From assembly GCA_020161335.1 (NCBI GenBank), contig JAIUOJ010000005.1, positions 1-62,992 on the forward strand: a stretch of DNA of 62,992 bases, written 5' to 3'. The first letter of the stretch is position 1. Each line of letters opens with the position of its first letter. Made by a program: the position numbers and the translations under genes. Below are positions 17,825 to 27,686 of this stretch, in pieces. Origin of the DNA: Pseudomonadota bacterium (lineage in GTDB: Bacteria > Pseudomonadota > Gammaproteobacteria > Xanthomonadales > Xanthomonadaceae). The notes beneath the pieces were generated by a model. It saw only the letters and a list, made by a program, of their open reading frames with translations. It had not been told where the DNA came from and did not search any database.

Positions 17825-19141
17825 ATGATCCGCTCCTTCGCCTGCCTGCCCCTGCTGCTCGCCGTCCCGGTGCTGGCCGCGGGCGCGCAGGTCCCGGCGG
17901 CGCCGACGCCGGCGGTCCCGGCGCCGCTGCAGCAGGCACCGGCGACGCCTGCGCCCGTGCCCGATCCCGAGTACGACAACTGCATGGTGCGGATGAAGGC
18001 GCAGGCGGCGACGCGTGGCGTGCCTGCGGCCAGTTTCGAGCGTTTCATGGCCGGCGTCAGCGCCGACCGCAGCGTGCTCGACCTGCTCGACGCGCAGCCC
18101 GAGTTCACCACGCCGATCTGGGATTACCTGGCCGGCCTGGTCGACGGCGAGCGCGTGGCCGATGGCCTGAAGATGCTGGAGACGCATCGCGAACTGCTGG
18201 CGCGCGTGGAACGCGAGTACGGGGTCGATCCGGCGACCGTGGTCGCGGTATGGGGCGTGGAGAGCGACTTCGGCCGCGTCTCGGGCAAGCGTCCCCTGCT
18301 GCAGTCGCTGTCGACGCTGTCGTGCTTCGGCCGGCGCCAGGACTTCTTCCGCGGCGAGTTCCTGGCGACGCTCAAGCTGCTGCAGGACGGCGATCTGTCC
18401 GATCCGGCGATCACCGGGTCGTGGGCCGGCGCCTTCGGGCACACCCAGTTCATGCCGAGCACCTACGCGCGGATTGCGGTGGACTTCGATGGCGATGGCC
18501 GGCGCGACCTGGTGGCCAGCATCCCCGATGCGCTGGCGTCGACCGCGCACTACCTCAAGCGCAGCGGCTGGCAGACCGGGCAGCCCTGGGGCCAGGAAGT
18601 GACGCTGCCGGCGAACTTCGATGCGTCGCTGGCCGGACGCACCAATCGTCGCCCGCTGTCGGACTGGATCGCGCGTGGCGTGACCCGCGTCGACGGCGCG
18701 CCACTGGCATCGTCCGACGCGCGCAGCGCGGTGATCCTGCCCGCCGGCCGCACCGGCCCGGCCTTCGTGGTGTTCCGCAACTACGACGCGATCTATTCGT
18801 ACAACGCCGCCGAAAGCTATGCGCTGGCCATCGCCACGCTGGCGGATCGCCTGCGCGGCGGCCGTGGCCTCGCCACGCCGTGGCCGACCGACGATCCGGG
18901 CCTGTCGCGCGCGCAGCGTCGCGACCTGCAGGCCCTGTTGCTCGCGCGCGGCCACGCCATCGGCGCGGTGGACGGCATGATCGGCAACGCCACGCGGCGC
19001 GCGATCGTGCTCGAACAGCAACGGCTCGGCATCGTGCCCGCGGATGGGCGTGCCGGGCGCCGGATCCTCGACGCCCTGCAGGCCGAGGCGGCCGCCGTGG
19101 TGCCGCCGACGGTCACGCCCGCGCCGCCCGCCGTGCGCTGA
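17825..19141 (+). CDS. Lytic murein transglycosylase, MltB family, with peptidoglycan-binding domain
   Basis: 438 residues. A signal peptide (about 1-20, ending A-A-G-A-Q) leads to a proline-rich linker. The SLT_2/MltB catalytic domain has the catalytic Glu146 in W-G-V-E-S-D-F-G, then S-W-A-G-A-F-G-H-T-Q-F-M-P-S-T-Y, and D-F-D-G-D-G-R-R-D. The C-terminal ~60 residues (L-S-R-A-Q-R-R-D-L-Q to the end) form a PG_binding_1 domain. It cleaves the MurNAc-GlcNAc bond to 1,6-anhydroMurNAc in the periplasm. It appears to be a stand-alone gene. Confidence 0.94.
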   Translation: MIRSFACLPLLLAVPVLAAGAQVPAAPTPAVPAPLQQAPATPAPVPDPEYDNCMVRMKAQAATRGVPAASFERFMAGVSADRSVLDLLDAQPEFTTPIWDYLAGLVDGERVADGLKMLETHRELLARVEREYGVDPATVVAVWGVESDFGRVSGKRPLLQSLSTLSCFGRRQDFFRGEFLATLKLLQDGDLSDPAITGSWAGAFGHTQFMPSTYARIAVDFDGDGRRDLVASIPDALASTAHYLKRSGWQTGQPWGQEVTLPANFDASLAGRTNRRPLSDWIARGVTRVDGAPLASSDARSAVILPAGRTGPAFVVFRNYDAIYSYNAAESYALAIATLADRLRGGRGLATPWPTDDPGLSRAQRRDLQALLLARGHAIGAVDGMIGNATRRAIVLEQQRLGIVPADGRAGRRILDALQAEAAAVVPPTVTPAPPAVR

Positions 19142-19206
19142 TCGCCGGCTGCGCGACGCCGGTTCGCGCATAATCCGCGCCTTCGTGCCGCCGCACCGGA
19201 CGCGCC

Positions 19207-20454
19207 ATGACCACCCCCGCCGCACCCCGCAAGGCCGCGCTGGCCTTCATCTTCCTCGTCGTGCTGATCGACGTGCTGGCGTTCGGCCTGATCATCCCGG
19301 TGCTGCCGCACCTGGTCGAGCAGTTCACCGGCAGCAAGGCGCAGGCGGCGCTGTGGATCGGCATCTTCGGCACCTTGTTCGCCGCGATCCAGTTCGTGTG
19401 CTCGCCGATCCAGGGCGCGCTGTCGGACCGCTACGGCCGGCGCCCGGTGATCCTGCTGTCGTGCCTGGGGCTGGGGCTGGACTTCGTCATCATGGCGCTC
19501 GCGCCCGGGCTGTGGTGGCTGCTGCTGGCGCGCGTGTTCTCCGGCCTGTTCTCGGCCAGTTTCACCACCGCCAACGCCTACATCGCCGACATCACGCCGC
19601 CCGAGCAGCGCGCGCGGAACTACGGGCTGATCGGCGCCGCCTTCGGCCTGGGCTTCACCCTCGGCCCGGTGCTCGGCGGCTGGCTGGGCGAGATCGACCT
19701 GCACCTGCCGTTCTGGTTCGCCGCGGGGCTGGCGCTGCTCAACTTCTGCTACGGCCTGTTCGTGTTGCCCGAGTCGCTGGCGCCGGCCTCGCGCGCGCAG
19801 CGCTTCGACTGGAGCGCGGCGCGGCCGCTGGCGGCGATCCGCCTGATCGGGCGTTACCCGGCGATCATCGGCCTGGCCGGCGTGGTGTTCATCGCCAACC
19901 TCGCGCACTACGTGTACCCGAGCGTGTTCGTGCTGTTCGCCGACGTGCGCTACGGCTGGGGCCCATGGCAGGTGGGTTGGGTGCTGTTCGTGGTGGGCGT
20001 GTGCAGCGTGATCGTCAACGTCGCGGTGGTCGGGCGCGCGGTCAAGGCGATGGGCGAGCGGCGCGCGCTGATCTTCGGGCTGTCCTGCGGCGTGGTCGGG
20101 TTCCTCGTCTACGCCTTCGCATCGAGTGGCTGGATGTTCCTTGCCGGCGTGCCGGTCAGCGCACTGTGGGCGATGGCCGGGCCGGCCAGCCAGGCCCTGA
20201 TCACGCGCCAGGTGGCCGTCGACATGCAGGGCCGCATCCAGGGCGCACTGATGAGCCTGGTCTCGGTGGCGGGCATCCTCGCGCCGATCGCGTTCGCGTC
20301 GATCTTCGGCCTGTTCATCAGCGACCACGCGCCGGTTGCGTTCCCCGGCGCGCCGTGGATGCTGGCGGCGTTGCTGCTGCTGGCGGCGGTGCTGATCGCA
20401 GCGCGCTACGCACCGCGCGGCGTGCCGCGCGCGGGCGTGGCCGACGCGGGCTGA
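19207..20454 (+). CDS. MFS exporter, TetA (TCR/Tet) type
   Basis: 415 residues with 12 hydrophobic helices. Motif A between TM2 and TM3 reads G-A-L-S-D-R-Y-G-R-R-P, and the TM1 pattern V-V-L-I-D-V-L-A-F-G-L-I-I-P-V-L-P matches the tetracycline:H+ antiporter group (TetA with T-x-x-D-x-x-G-x-G-x-x-x-P-V-L-P). Chromosomal members in this bacterial group are often annotated TCR/Tet family; actual tetracycline export is not proven from sequence. Stands alone, and no tetR-like gene is adjacent. Confidence 0.88.
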   Translation: MTTPAAPRKAALAFIFLVVLIDVLAFGLIIPVLPHLVEQFTGSKAQAALWIGIFGTLFAAIQFVCSPIQGALSDRYGRRPVILLSCLGLGLDFVIMALAPGLWWLLLARVFSGLFSASFTTANAYIADITPPEQRARNYGLIGAAFGLGFTLGPVLGGWLGEIDLHLPFWFAAGLALLNFCYGLFVLPESLAPASRAQRFDWSAARPLAAIRLIGRYPAIIGLAGVVFIANLAHYVYPSVFVLFADVRYGWGPWQVGWVLFVVGVCSVIVNVAVVGRAVKAMGERRALIFGLSCGVVGFLVYAFASSGWMFLAGVPVSALWAMAGPASQALITRQVAVDMQGRIQGALMSLVSVAGILAPIAFASIFGLFISDHAPVAFPGAPWMLAALLLLAAVLIAARYAPRGVPRAGVADAG

Positions 20455-20472
20455 GCCCGCGCCGGCGGCGGG

Positions 20473-20898
20473 TCAGCCGCAGCGCAGCGACTGGATGACG
20501 CCCTGTTCGTCGAGCGCAATGTCGAGGCGATCCTGGCGGAAGTCCATTGTCGCCGGTTCGCCGGGCTTGAGTGCGCGCACGGTGTTTGCGCCGCTGTCGG
20601 TCCTGGCCTTCTCCAGGACATCCTCGCTGCCCGTCTGGCCGACCAGTCCCTGCACGGCATCGGCATTGCATTGGCCGCTCGTTACGGGAGCGTCCGCGGC
20701 CGGCACGCCATCCGCAGGCGCCGCGACCGTGGCATCGGCCGGCACGGTGGCTTCGGGGCTTGCGGCCGGTGCGGCGGCCACCGGGTCGGTGGCGGCTTCG
20801 GACGGCTTCTGCTGCGAGCAGGCCGCCAGCGCCAGCACCAGCGACATGGCAAGCAGGGCGGGCGCGGCCTGCGGCCGGCGAAGGATCGAAAGCGTCAT
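20473..20898 (-). CDS. I78-family peptidase inhibitor lipoprotein
   Basis: 141 residues. Signal peptide with lipobox L-A-L-A-A-C gives a lipoprotein. An Ala/Pro/Glu-rich linker follows (27-70). The C-terminal ~70 residues carry the I78 pattern: C-N-A-D-A-V-Q-G-L-V-G-Q-T, A-R-T-D-S-G-A-N-T-V-R, then M-D-F-R-Q-D-R-L-D-I-A-L-D and the final C-G. The family includes an Aspergillus elastase inhibitor; bacterial copies are periplasmic and presumed to protect against host or own proteases. It converges on the MFS gene, with 18 bases between the stops. Confidence 0.88.
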   Translation of the reverse strand: MTLSILRRPQAAPALLAMSLVLALAACSQQKPSEAATDPVAAAPAASPEATVPADATVAAPADGVPAADAPVTSGQCNADAVQGLVGQTGSEDVLEKARTDSGANTVRALKPGEPATMDFRQDRLDIALDEQGVIQSLRCG

Positions 20899-20973
20899 GG
20901 CGGGTTTCCTGCGGGGCTTGGGACGGGAGCGCCACCATAGCAGCCGTCGCCCGGCGCCGGCGTCAATGGTTCC

Positions 20974-21855
20974 TCAGCCCACCGCGGCGCGCTTGCCGGG
21001 CAGCGCGGCGCGGATCATCGCGTTCAGGCCCGGCGCGAGGATCCCGAAACCGGCCTCGGTGGGATGGATCTCGTCGTACCAGAACGCCTTGTCGTCGGCG
21101 TCGGCGATCCCCGAGAAGTCGGCATACGTGAACAGGCCCGGGAACGCGCGTTTGCTCGGGGCCAGCACCTGGTCGCGGAAGCCGTCCACCAGCAGCCGGC
21201 GCGCGAAGCGTTCGGCCTCGGGCTTGTTGTTGCCGAGCACCGGCTTCATCGCCGGCCACAGCCAGGGGCCGACGTTGCCGATCAGCGGCGCCGCCAGGCC
21301 GAGGTTCTTGATGTCGACCCGGCCCTTCGCGCCGATCGCCTCGCGCGACAGCGGCACGTAGCCGTGGCCCACGGCGCGGAAGCCGCCGCCGATGCCGGCC
21401 AGCGCCGACAGCAGGATGTCGTAGCGCTCGCGCAGCCGGTCGAAGGTGCCGGCCGCGACCACGCGGTCGAACGCGGCGTCGGCGTCGAGGCGGCCGATGC
21501 CGGCGAAGATCCGTTCCAGCCGCGGCCCGAGGCAGTCGTTGCCGCCGATGCTGATGCAGGCCAGGTCGAACTCGCGCGACTGCAGGCGCTCGGCGGTGTC
21601 CGCGCAGTTGTCCGGCGTGCACATCCTGGCCGCGGTCAGGCCGGGTCCGCCGAGGCGCAGCGACATGCCGTCGATGCGCGCGAAGCTGTTCCAGTACAGG
21701 TTCTTGTACAGCGGCGTGCTGAACCACGAATCGCCCCAGTAGGCGATCGCGGGGCGCTTCTCGAGGTAGCTGCGCCACGCCTGGCGCTGGCGCGAATTGG
21801 GCGTGCCGGTGGCCGCCTTCACCTGGGTCCAGTCGTCGTAGACGCGCTTGAGCAT
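20974..21855 (-). CDS. SGNH/GDSL-type hydrolase
   Basis: 293 residues from the ATG at 21855 (M-L-K-R-V-Y-D-D-W); a 13-residue upstream extension is possible. Block I is W-G-D-S-W with Ser43, block III is I-G-G-N-D, and block V is D-E-I-H-P, giving the Ser-Asp-His set of SGNH esterases/lipases. No signal peptide is evident. Divergent from the giant patatin gene across 142 bases, so both lipid-ester hydrolases may share regulation. Substrate unknown. Confidence 0.85.
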   Translation of the reverse strand: MLKRVYDDWTQVKAATGTPNSRQRQAWRSYLEKRPAIAYWGDSWFSTPLYKNLYWNSFARIDGMSLRLGGPGLTAARMCTPDNCADTAERLQSREFDLACISIGGNDCLGPRLERIFAGIGRLDADAAFDRVVAAGTFDRLRERYDILLSALAGIGGGFRAVGHGYVPLSREAIGAKGRVDIKNLGLAAPLIGNVGPWLWPAMKPVLGNNKPEAERFARRLLVDGFRDQVLAPSKRAFPGLFTYADFSGIADADDKAFWYDEIHPTEAGFGILAPGLNAMIRAALPGKRAAVG

Positions 21856-21997
21856 GTGTCCGGCCTCCCTGCGTACGCAGCGTACCCGGTCCAACGCGAT
21901 GGGCGCGCCGGACCGGCCGCGTCCGCACGCCGCATCGCGGCGCGTTAGTCTTGGCGCGGATCCGGGGGGATCGCCGATTCTTCACAAGGAGGCGCCC

Positions 21998-24900
21998 GTG
22001 CGCCTGCACGAGAGCTTGTCCCCGGACCGCGATGCCGCGGAGCAGGTACCGCCGCCGGATGCCGCGGCGGTGCGCGATGCCGAACTGCGGCTCGTGCTCG
22101 GGCAGACGCTGCGCGGCGACCCGTCCGCGGTCGAAGCCTGGGGCCTGGCGCTGTCGGGCGGCGGCATCCGCAGCGCGACCTTCGGGCTGGGCGTATTGCA
22201 GGCGCTGGCGCGCAACGGGTTGCTGAAGTGCTTCCACTACCAGTCGACCGTCTCCGGTGGCGGCTACATCGGCGCGTTCCTGCAGGGACTGGTGCGGCGC
22301 CACGGGTTCGAGGGCGCGCAGTACGTGCTGGCGCCGCCGCAGGACGATGCCGCGGCCGACGCCGCACCCGGCACGCAGCCGATCCGCCACCTGCGCGAGT
22401 ACAGCAACTACCTCAGTCCGCGCAAATCGCCGTTCTCCGGCGACACGCTCGGCATGGCCGGCACCTACGTGCGCAACGTGCTGCTGGTGCAGGTGCAGCT
22501 GTGCGCGCTGATCCTGGCGCTGAGCCTGCTGCCGCTGCTGCTGTTCGCCGGTGCCAGCGAAGTGACGGTGCGCAATCCGGCGCTGCTGCTGTCGCTGGCG
22601 GGCCTGACCGGAATGCTCGCGGTGGTGCTGCTGGCCTATGTCAGCACCTATGCCAACCGGCGCGCGCCCAACGCCGACGGCGAGATGCCGCCACCGCCGC
22701 GGCGGGTCGCGCTTGCCGCGGTGGCGACGATCGCGGCACTGTCGATCGCGGCCCTGCTCGGCGCGCTCGGGCTGGCCTTCTTCAAGCGCCTGCCCGGGCC
22801 GTTCGCGACGGTGGCGCAATGGCTGCCGGCATCGTGGAGCGAGGCCGCGCACCTCGGCGTCGTCACGGCGGCGCTGTATCTGCTCGTGTGGATGGCGTGG
22901 CTGGCGTTCGACGTGTGGTATTCGCGTTACGTCGACAGCGGCGACGCGCCGCCGCCGGCGCTGCAGCGGCATCCCTGGCGCTTCGTGTTCGCCACCCTCG
23001 GCACCGCTGCGTTTGCGGGACTGGCGATCCTGGTCCTGCAGCACGGGCTGCAGGCGTGGGGCACGCCGGCGGGCATCTGGCACCTGCTCGCGTTCGGTCC
23101 ACCGCTGGTGGTGCTGGCGGTGGTGCTGACCGCGATCGTGCACCTGGGCCTCGCCGGTCCGTCGCTGAGCGACCTGCAGCGCGAGATCTGGGCGCGCGTC
23201 GGCGGCAAGACCGCGGGCCTGGTGGTGTTGGGAATGACGGTCACGCTGGCGCTCACGATCTACGGCCCGTGGCTGCTCAGCAGCCTGTTCGGCTGGGGCA
23301 GCGAGCGGCTGTCCTCGAGCGTCGGCTGGGCCGGCGTGCTGGCGTGGCTGTCGACCACCGGCATCGGCCTGCTGGTGGCGCACGGCAAGCGCGGCGATCC
23401 GGGCGCATCGAAGCGCTCGCGCGTGCTCGACCTGGTCGCGCGGATTGCGCCGTGGGTGTTCCTGCTCGGCCTGCTGATCGGGCTGAGCCTGGCCGGCCAC
23501 AAGCTGCTCGATGCGCACGGCGCGACGCTGCAGGCGCGCATCGGCGACCCGCCGGCGGTGGCGGACGCGGGCGACAGCGGCTGGGTGGCGGCGGCGCAGC
23601 CGGCGGCGGCGCCGTCGTTGCGCGACAGCCTCGATGCCTACCTCGCCAACCTGCAGCACGACGTCACCGGATACCGGCAGGCGCTGTGGCTGCTGTTCGG
23701 CCTGGCGCTCGCGGTATGGCTGCTGTTCGGCTGGGCGGTCAACGTCAACGAATTCAGCCTCAACGCCTTCTATCGCAACCGGCTGGTGCGCTGCTATCTC
23801 GGCGCGGGCAACGCGCAGCGCAACCCGGAGCCCACCACCAACTTCGACGTGCACGATGACCTGGTGCTGGCCGACCTGGTCCAGGTGAAGCGCCTCGACG
23901 GCACGCGCCCGCTGTATCCGCTGGTCGGCACCGCGCTCAATCTGGTCGCGGCCAAGCAGCTCGACTGGCAGGACCGCAAGGCCGCGTCGTTCTGCCTGAC
24001 CCCGGGCTGGTGCGGCTACCTGCCGCCGGATTCGCGCCGTGGCGACGCGCCGATCGGCGACCTCGCCGCGGCCACCGCCGGCACCGCCGACGCCTCGCAG
24101 GCGGCGCCGCGCACCGAATCGCTGGCCGCCTCGCTGACGCTGGGCAGCGCCATCGCCATCTCCGGAGCCGCGGTCAATCCGAACATGGGCTACCACAGCT
24201 CGCCGGCGGTGACCTTCCTGCTCACGCTGTTCGACGCGCGCCTGGGCTGGTGGCTGCCCAACCCGAGCCATCCGCAGCGGCCGCGTGCCGACAGCACGCC
24301 GTTCTTCGGTCGCTGGCTGCTGGCCGAGATGCTCGGACGCACGCATGCCGGCGGCAAGTTCGTGCACCTGTCCGACGGCGGGCACTTCGAGAACCTCGGC
24401 CTGTACGAACTGGTCCGGCGCAAATGCCGCTTCATCCTGTGCGTGGACGCCGCGGCCGACGGCGACCGCGCTTTCGCCGACCTCGGCAACGCGGTGCACA
24501 AGTGCCGCGTCGACTTCGGCGCCAACCTCGACATCGACGTCGCCGCGCTCGCGCCGCAGGCCGACGGCCTCGCCGAACGCAGTTGCGCGGTGGGGCGCAT
24601 CGCCTACGCCGACGGCAGCCACGGCACCGTGCTGTACCTCAAGCCGACGCTGACCGGCGAGGAGCCGGCCGACATCCTGCACTACGCGCGCTCGCACGCC
24701 TGCTTCCCGCACGAACCGACCTCCGACCAGTTCTTCGACGAAGCGCAGTTCGAAAGCTACCGGCGGCTGGGCGAAGACATCGCGCAGCGCGCGCTGGACC
24801 CGGTGCTGGAGCGCGTCGGCGCCGAGCCGGGCACGCCGCGCAACGGCGAACTCGACGTGCAGGATTCCGCGCTCAAGGAAAAGCTGCTGATCGCGCTGCG

Positions 24901-25924
24901 CCAGCGCTGGGTGGCGCCGCTGCCGGGGGTCGCGGACCGCTTCGCGCTGCACACCAAGGCGCTGACGCGGCTGTTCGGCAAGCTGCGCGACACGCCGACG
25001 CTGTCGGTGCTCGACGCGCAGTTCTACCCGGCGTGGACCGACCTCGTCGCCGATGCCGGTGCCCCGGCCGGGAGCGACGCCGCGGCGCCGCTGGGACGGC
25101 GCACGCGGATGCCGGCGCCGGCCGACTTCCGCGCCTGCTTCTACTTCTGCCAGGAACTGATCCGGTTGATGGAGGGCGTGTACCACGACCTCGGGCTCGA
25201 ACACGCCTGGGACCATCCCGACAACCGCGGCTGGCTCAATGCCTTCCGCCACTGGAGCTGGTCGCCGATGTTCCGCATCGCGTGGATCGTCGGCGCGCCC
25301 ACGTTCGGCGCGCGCTTCGTCGCGTTCTGCCAGCAGCGGCTGGAGCTGCCGCGGCTGGACAACGACGCCGAGGACCGCCAGCGCGTGCTGCGCGTGGTCG
25401 ACCTGTCGCCGGCCGAGGGCGTCGGCTGGCAGGCGCAGTGCGACCAGCTGCTGGCCAATGGCGCGATCAACCATGTCGAGCACTCGATCCTGCTGTCCGA
25501 CCCGATGCTCAAGGGCGAGGGTGCGCCGACGCAGCTGTTCGCGCTGCGCCTGAAATGGTCGGCGGTGCTGGCCGGCACCGATGCGCGCATCCCGGACACC
25601 ACGCTTGGCGTCGCCGCGCTGGTCGACGGCCGCCTGCGCCTGCTGCGCATCCAGGACCACGTGCGCCGCCTCGGCCTGGCCTCGGAGTTCATGCGCCTGC
25701 TGATCAACCGGCGCGAGGTGGAGACGGTGGACATCCGCGGCGGCTACTACGGGCTGGGCGGGGTGTGCCGCAACCGGCGCGCGCTGCAGATCCAGCGCTG
25801 GCTGGAGAGCGTGCTGGCGCTGGCCTTGAAGCGGCAGCGTGCGCGCAACGATGCCGCGCGCGCGCGGCGCGCGGCGCATCGCGCGCGGATGGCGGCCCGG
25901 CGCGATTCGCCGCCACCTGCATGA
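21998..25924 (+). CDS. Giant patatin-like phospholipase with inserted membrane domain
   Basis: 1308 residues from the GTG at 21998, which has an excellent ribosome site AAGGAGG at 21986-21992. Patatin blocks: oxyanion loop S-G-G-G-I-R-S-A near residue 52, nucleophile in T-V-S-G-G-G-Y near residue 84, and catalytic Asp in D-G-G-H-F-E-N-L-G near residue 793. Between them lie about ten hydrophobic helices (about 155-525 and 560-590) not found in ordinary patatins. The C-terminal ~450 residues are soluble and unassigned. It should hydrolyse acyl lipids at a membrane. The long split between Ser and Asp is the striking feature. Confidence 0.85.
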   Translation: MRLHESLSPDRDAAEQVPPPDAAAVRDAELRLVLGQTLRGDPSAVEAWGLALSGGGIRSATFGLGVLQALARNGLLKCFHYQSTVSGGGYIGAFLQGLVRRHGFEGAQYVLAPPQDDAAADAAPGTQPIRHLREYSNYLSPRKSPFSGDTLGMAGTYVRNVLLVQVQLCALILALSLLPLLLFAGASEVTVRNPALLLSLAGLTGMLAVVLLAYVSTYANRRAPNADGEMPPPPRRVALAAVATIAALSIAALLGALGLAFFKRLPGPFATVAQWLPASWSEAAHLGVVTAALYLLVWMAWLAFDVWYSRYVDSGDAPPPALQRHPWRFVFATLGTAAFAGLAILVLQHGLQAWGTPAGIWHLLAFGPPLVVLAVVLTAIVHLGLAGPSLSDLQREIWARVGGKTAGLVVLGMTVTLALTIYGPWLLSSLFGWGSERLSSSVGWAGVLAWLSTTGIGLLVAHGKRGDPGASKRSRVLDLVARIAPWVFLLGLLIGLSLAGHKLLDAHGATLQARIGDPPAVADAGDSGWVAAAQPAAAPSLRDSLDAYLANLQHDVTGYRQALWLLFGLALAVWLLFGWAVNVNEFSLNAFYRNRLVRCYLGAGNAQRNPEPTTNFDVHDDLVLADLVQVKRLDGTRPLYPLVGTALNLVAAKQLDWQDRKAASFCLTPGWCGYLPPDSRRGDAPIGDLAAATAGTADASQAAPRTESLAASLTLGSAIAISGAAVNPNMGYHSSPAVTFLLTLFDARLGWWLPNPSHPQRPRADSTPFFGRWLLAEMLGRTHAGGKFVHLSDGGHFENLGLYELVRRKCRFILCVDAAADGDRAFADLGNAVHKCRVDFGANLDIDVAALAPQADGLAERSCAVGRIAYADGSHGTVLYLKPTLTGEEPADILHYARSHACFPHEPTSDQFFDEAQFESYRRLGEDIAQRALDPVLERVGAEPGTPRNGELDVQDSALKEKLLIALRQRWVAPLPGVADRFALHTKALTRLFGKLRDTPTLSVLDAQFYPAWTDLVADAGAPAGSDAAAPLGRRTRMPAPADFRACFYFCQELIRLMEGVYHDLGLEHAWDHPDNRGWLNAFRHWSWSPMFRIAWIVGAPTFGARFVAFCQQRLELPRLDNDAEDRQRVLRVVDLSPAEGVGWQAQCDQLLANGAINHVEHSILLSDPMLKGEGAPTQLFALRLKWSAVLAGTDARIPDTTLGVAALVDGRLRLLRIQDHVRRLGLASEFMRLLINRREVETVDIRGGYYGLGGVCRNRRALQIQRWLESVLALALKRQRARNDAARARRAAHRARMAARRDSPPPA

Positions 25925-26006
25925 GGACGACCTGCAGGCGCGGGCATCCTCACCGCGGCCAGGGCCGCTAGACTCTTCGTCACTGCCGCTCCGGAAACTG
26001 ACCGCC

Positions 26007-27686
26007 ATGCGACTGCTCGCAACGCTGCCCCTGCTGCTCGTTCCGCTGCTCTCGCCGCTCGACGTCCGCGCGCAGGCGCCGTCGAAAGCGGAAGTGGCCG
26101 CGTTTGCAAAGCGCACGCTGGACGGCAACTGCGACCCGCAGGCGCCGGGCATGGCGGTGCTGCTCGCGCGCGGCGACGAGGTGCTGTACCGCGGCGCCTG
26201 CGGCAGGGCGAACCTCGAGCTGGATGTCCCCCTCTCGCCGACACAGGTGTTCCGCATCGGCTCGGTGACCAAGCAGTTTGCCGCCGCCGCGGCGCTGAAG
26301 CTGGCCGAGGACGGCAGGCTGGCGTTGTCCGATCCACTGTCGAAGTTCGTGCCCGGCTATCCCGGCGGCGACAGGGTCACGGTGGAGATGCTGCTCAACC
26401 ACACCTCCGGCATCCGCAGCTACACCGACATCGAGTCGATCATGGCCGGCGGCGGCATCATGAAGGACCTCACCACCGCGCAGCTGATCGACACGTTCAA
26501 GGACGAGACGCCCGATTTCGCCCCCGGCGAGGGCTGGCACTACAACAACTCCGGCTACGTGCTGCTTGGCGCGGTGATGGAGGCCGCGAGCGGCAAGGCG
26601 TGGCATGCCTACCTCGACGAGGCGTTCTTCAAGCCGCTCGGAATGGCGCACACCGGCTACGGCAACGAGGCCGACGCGGTGATCCCCGGGCATGTCGACG
26701 GCTACACGCGCAAGGACGGGCACTGGGCCCGCGCGCCCTACCTGAGCATGACCCAGCCGCATGCGGCCGGCGCACTGGTGTCGACCGTCGACGACCTGCT
26801 GAAGTGGAACCGCGCGCTGCACGAAGGCAAGGTGCTGCGGGACGCAAGTTACCGCGCGATGGTCGCGCCGACGGGCAAGGCCGTGGGCGACAAGTACGGC
26901 TTCGGCATCGTCGCCGATACCCTGCGTGGCCAACCCCGACTGCAGCACGGCGGCGGCATCCACGGCTTCAGCAGCTACCTGCTGTACCTGCCCGGCAGCG
27001 ACACCACGGCCGCGGTGCTCTACAACGCCGACAGCGGCGGCCCCGGCATGCTCGGCACTGGCTACATCGCCAGCCAGCTGGCGGCCTATGCGATCGGCAA
27101 GCCGTATCCGGAGAAGAAGGCGATCGACGTCGACGTCGAAGCGTTGCGCGAATACGAAGGCGTGTATCGCATCGACAAGGATGCCGCGCGCGTGCTGCGG
27201 GTGAAGGATGGCGCGCTGACCTCGCAACGCACCGGCGGCCTGGCCTACCCGCTGATCCCGGTCGCGAAGGACGTGTTCCTGTTCGAAGAAGGCTTTTCGC
27301 GCATGGCATTCGAACGCGGTGGCGACGGCAAGGTCGCGGGGATGCGCTTCTTCCCCGAGGACGAAGGCGAAGGCGAAGTGGTGGCACGCAGCGACGAAGC
27401 GTTGCCTGCCGTGCGCGAGGAAACGAAACTGCCGCACGCGGCGCTGGAACGCATCGCCGGCGAGTACGTGCACCAGGGCGTGGTGATGCGCGTCTTCCTC
27501 GAAGGCGAAACGCCCAAGGTGCAGCTCACCGGCCAGCCGGCGTTCGAGCTTTTCGCCGAATCACCGTCGACGTTTTTCCTCAAGGTGGTCGAAGCCACGC
27601 TCACGTTCTCCCCGGCACAGGGCACGCCGGACAAGGTCACGCTGCGCCAGGGCGGCGCGGTGATCGAGTACGTACGAAAGCGGTGA
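26007..27686 (+). CDS. Class-C beta-lactamase-like serine hydrolase
   Basis: 559 residues. Signal peptide 1-23 (ends V-R-A-Q-A). The beta-lactamase/D-alanyl-D-alanine esterase fold has S86-V-T-K89 as SxxK and Y-N-N near residue 179 as YxN, and H-G-G-G-I-H-G-F serves as the KTG-equivalent. A C-terminal extension of about 170 residues resembles the DUF3471/lipocalin-like tail of many exported members. It probably acts in the periplasm or outside on a peptide or ester; a resistance role is not implied. The DNA composition is still backbone-like up to its stop. Confidence 0.9.
   Translation: MRLLATLPLLLVPLLSPLDVRAQAPSKAEVAAFAKRTLDGNCDPQAPGMAVLLARGDEVLYRGACGRANLELDVPLSPTQVFRIGSVTKQFAAAAALKLAEDGRLALSDPLSKFVPGYPGGDRVTVEMLLNHTSGIRSYTDIESIMAGGGIMKDLTTAQLIDTFKDETPDFAPGEGWHYNNSGYVLLGAVMEAASGKAWHAYLDEAFFKPLGMAHTGYGNEADAVIPGHVDGYTRKDGHWARAPYLSMTQPHAAGALVSTVDDLLKWNRALHEGKVLRDASYRAMVAPTGKAVGDKYGFGIVADTLRGQPRLQHGGGIHGFSSYLLYLPGSDTTAAVLYNADSGGPGMLGTGYIASQLAAYAIGKPYPEKKAIDVDVEALREYEGVYRIDKDAARVLRVKDGALTSQRTGGLAYPLIPVAKDVFLFEEGFSRMAFERGGDGKVAGMRFFPEDEGEGEVVARSDEALPAVREETKLPHAALERIAGEYVHQGVVMRVFLEGETPKVQLTGQPAFELFAESPSTFFLKVVEATLTFSPAQGTPDKVTLRQGGAVIEYVRKR

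Noticed and set aside
20963-26272. A 1769-codon open frame on the minus strand, opposite the SGNH, patatin and serine hydrolase genes
   Set aside because: Low-complexity Arg/Ala/Gln/His-rich translation with no motifs; antisense to genes with clear catalytic motifs. High GC leaves long chance frames.
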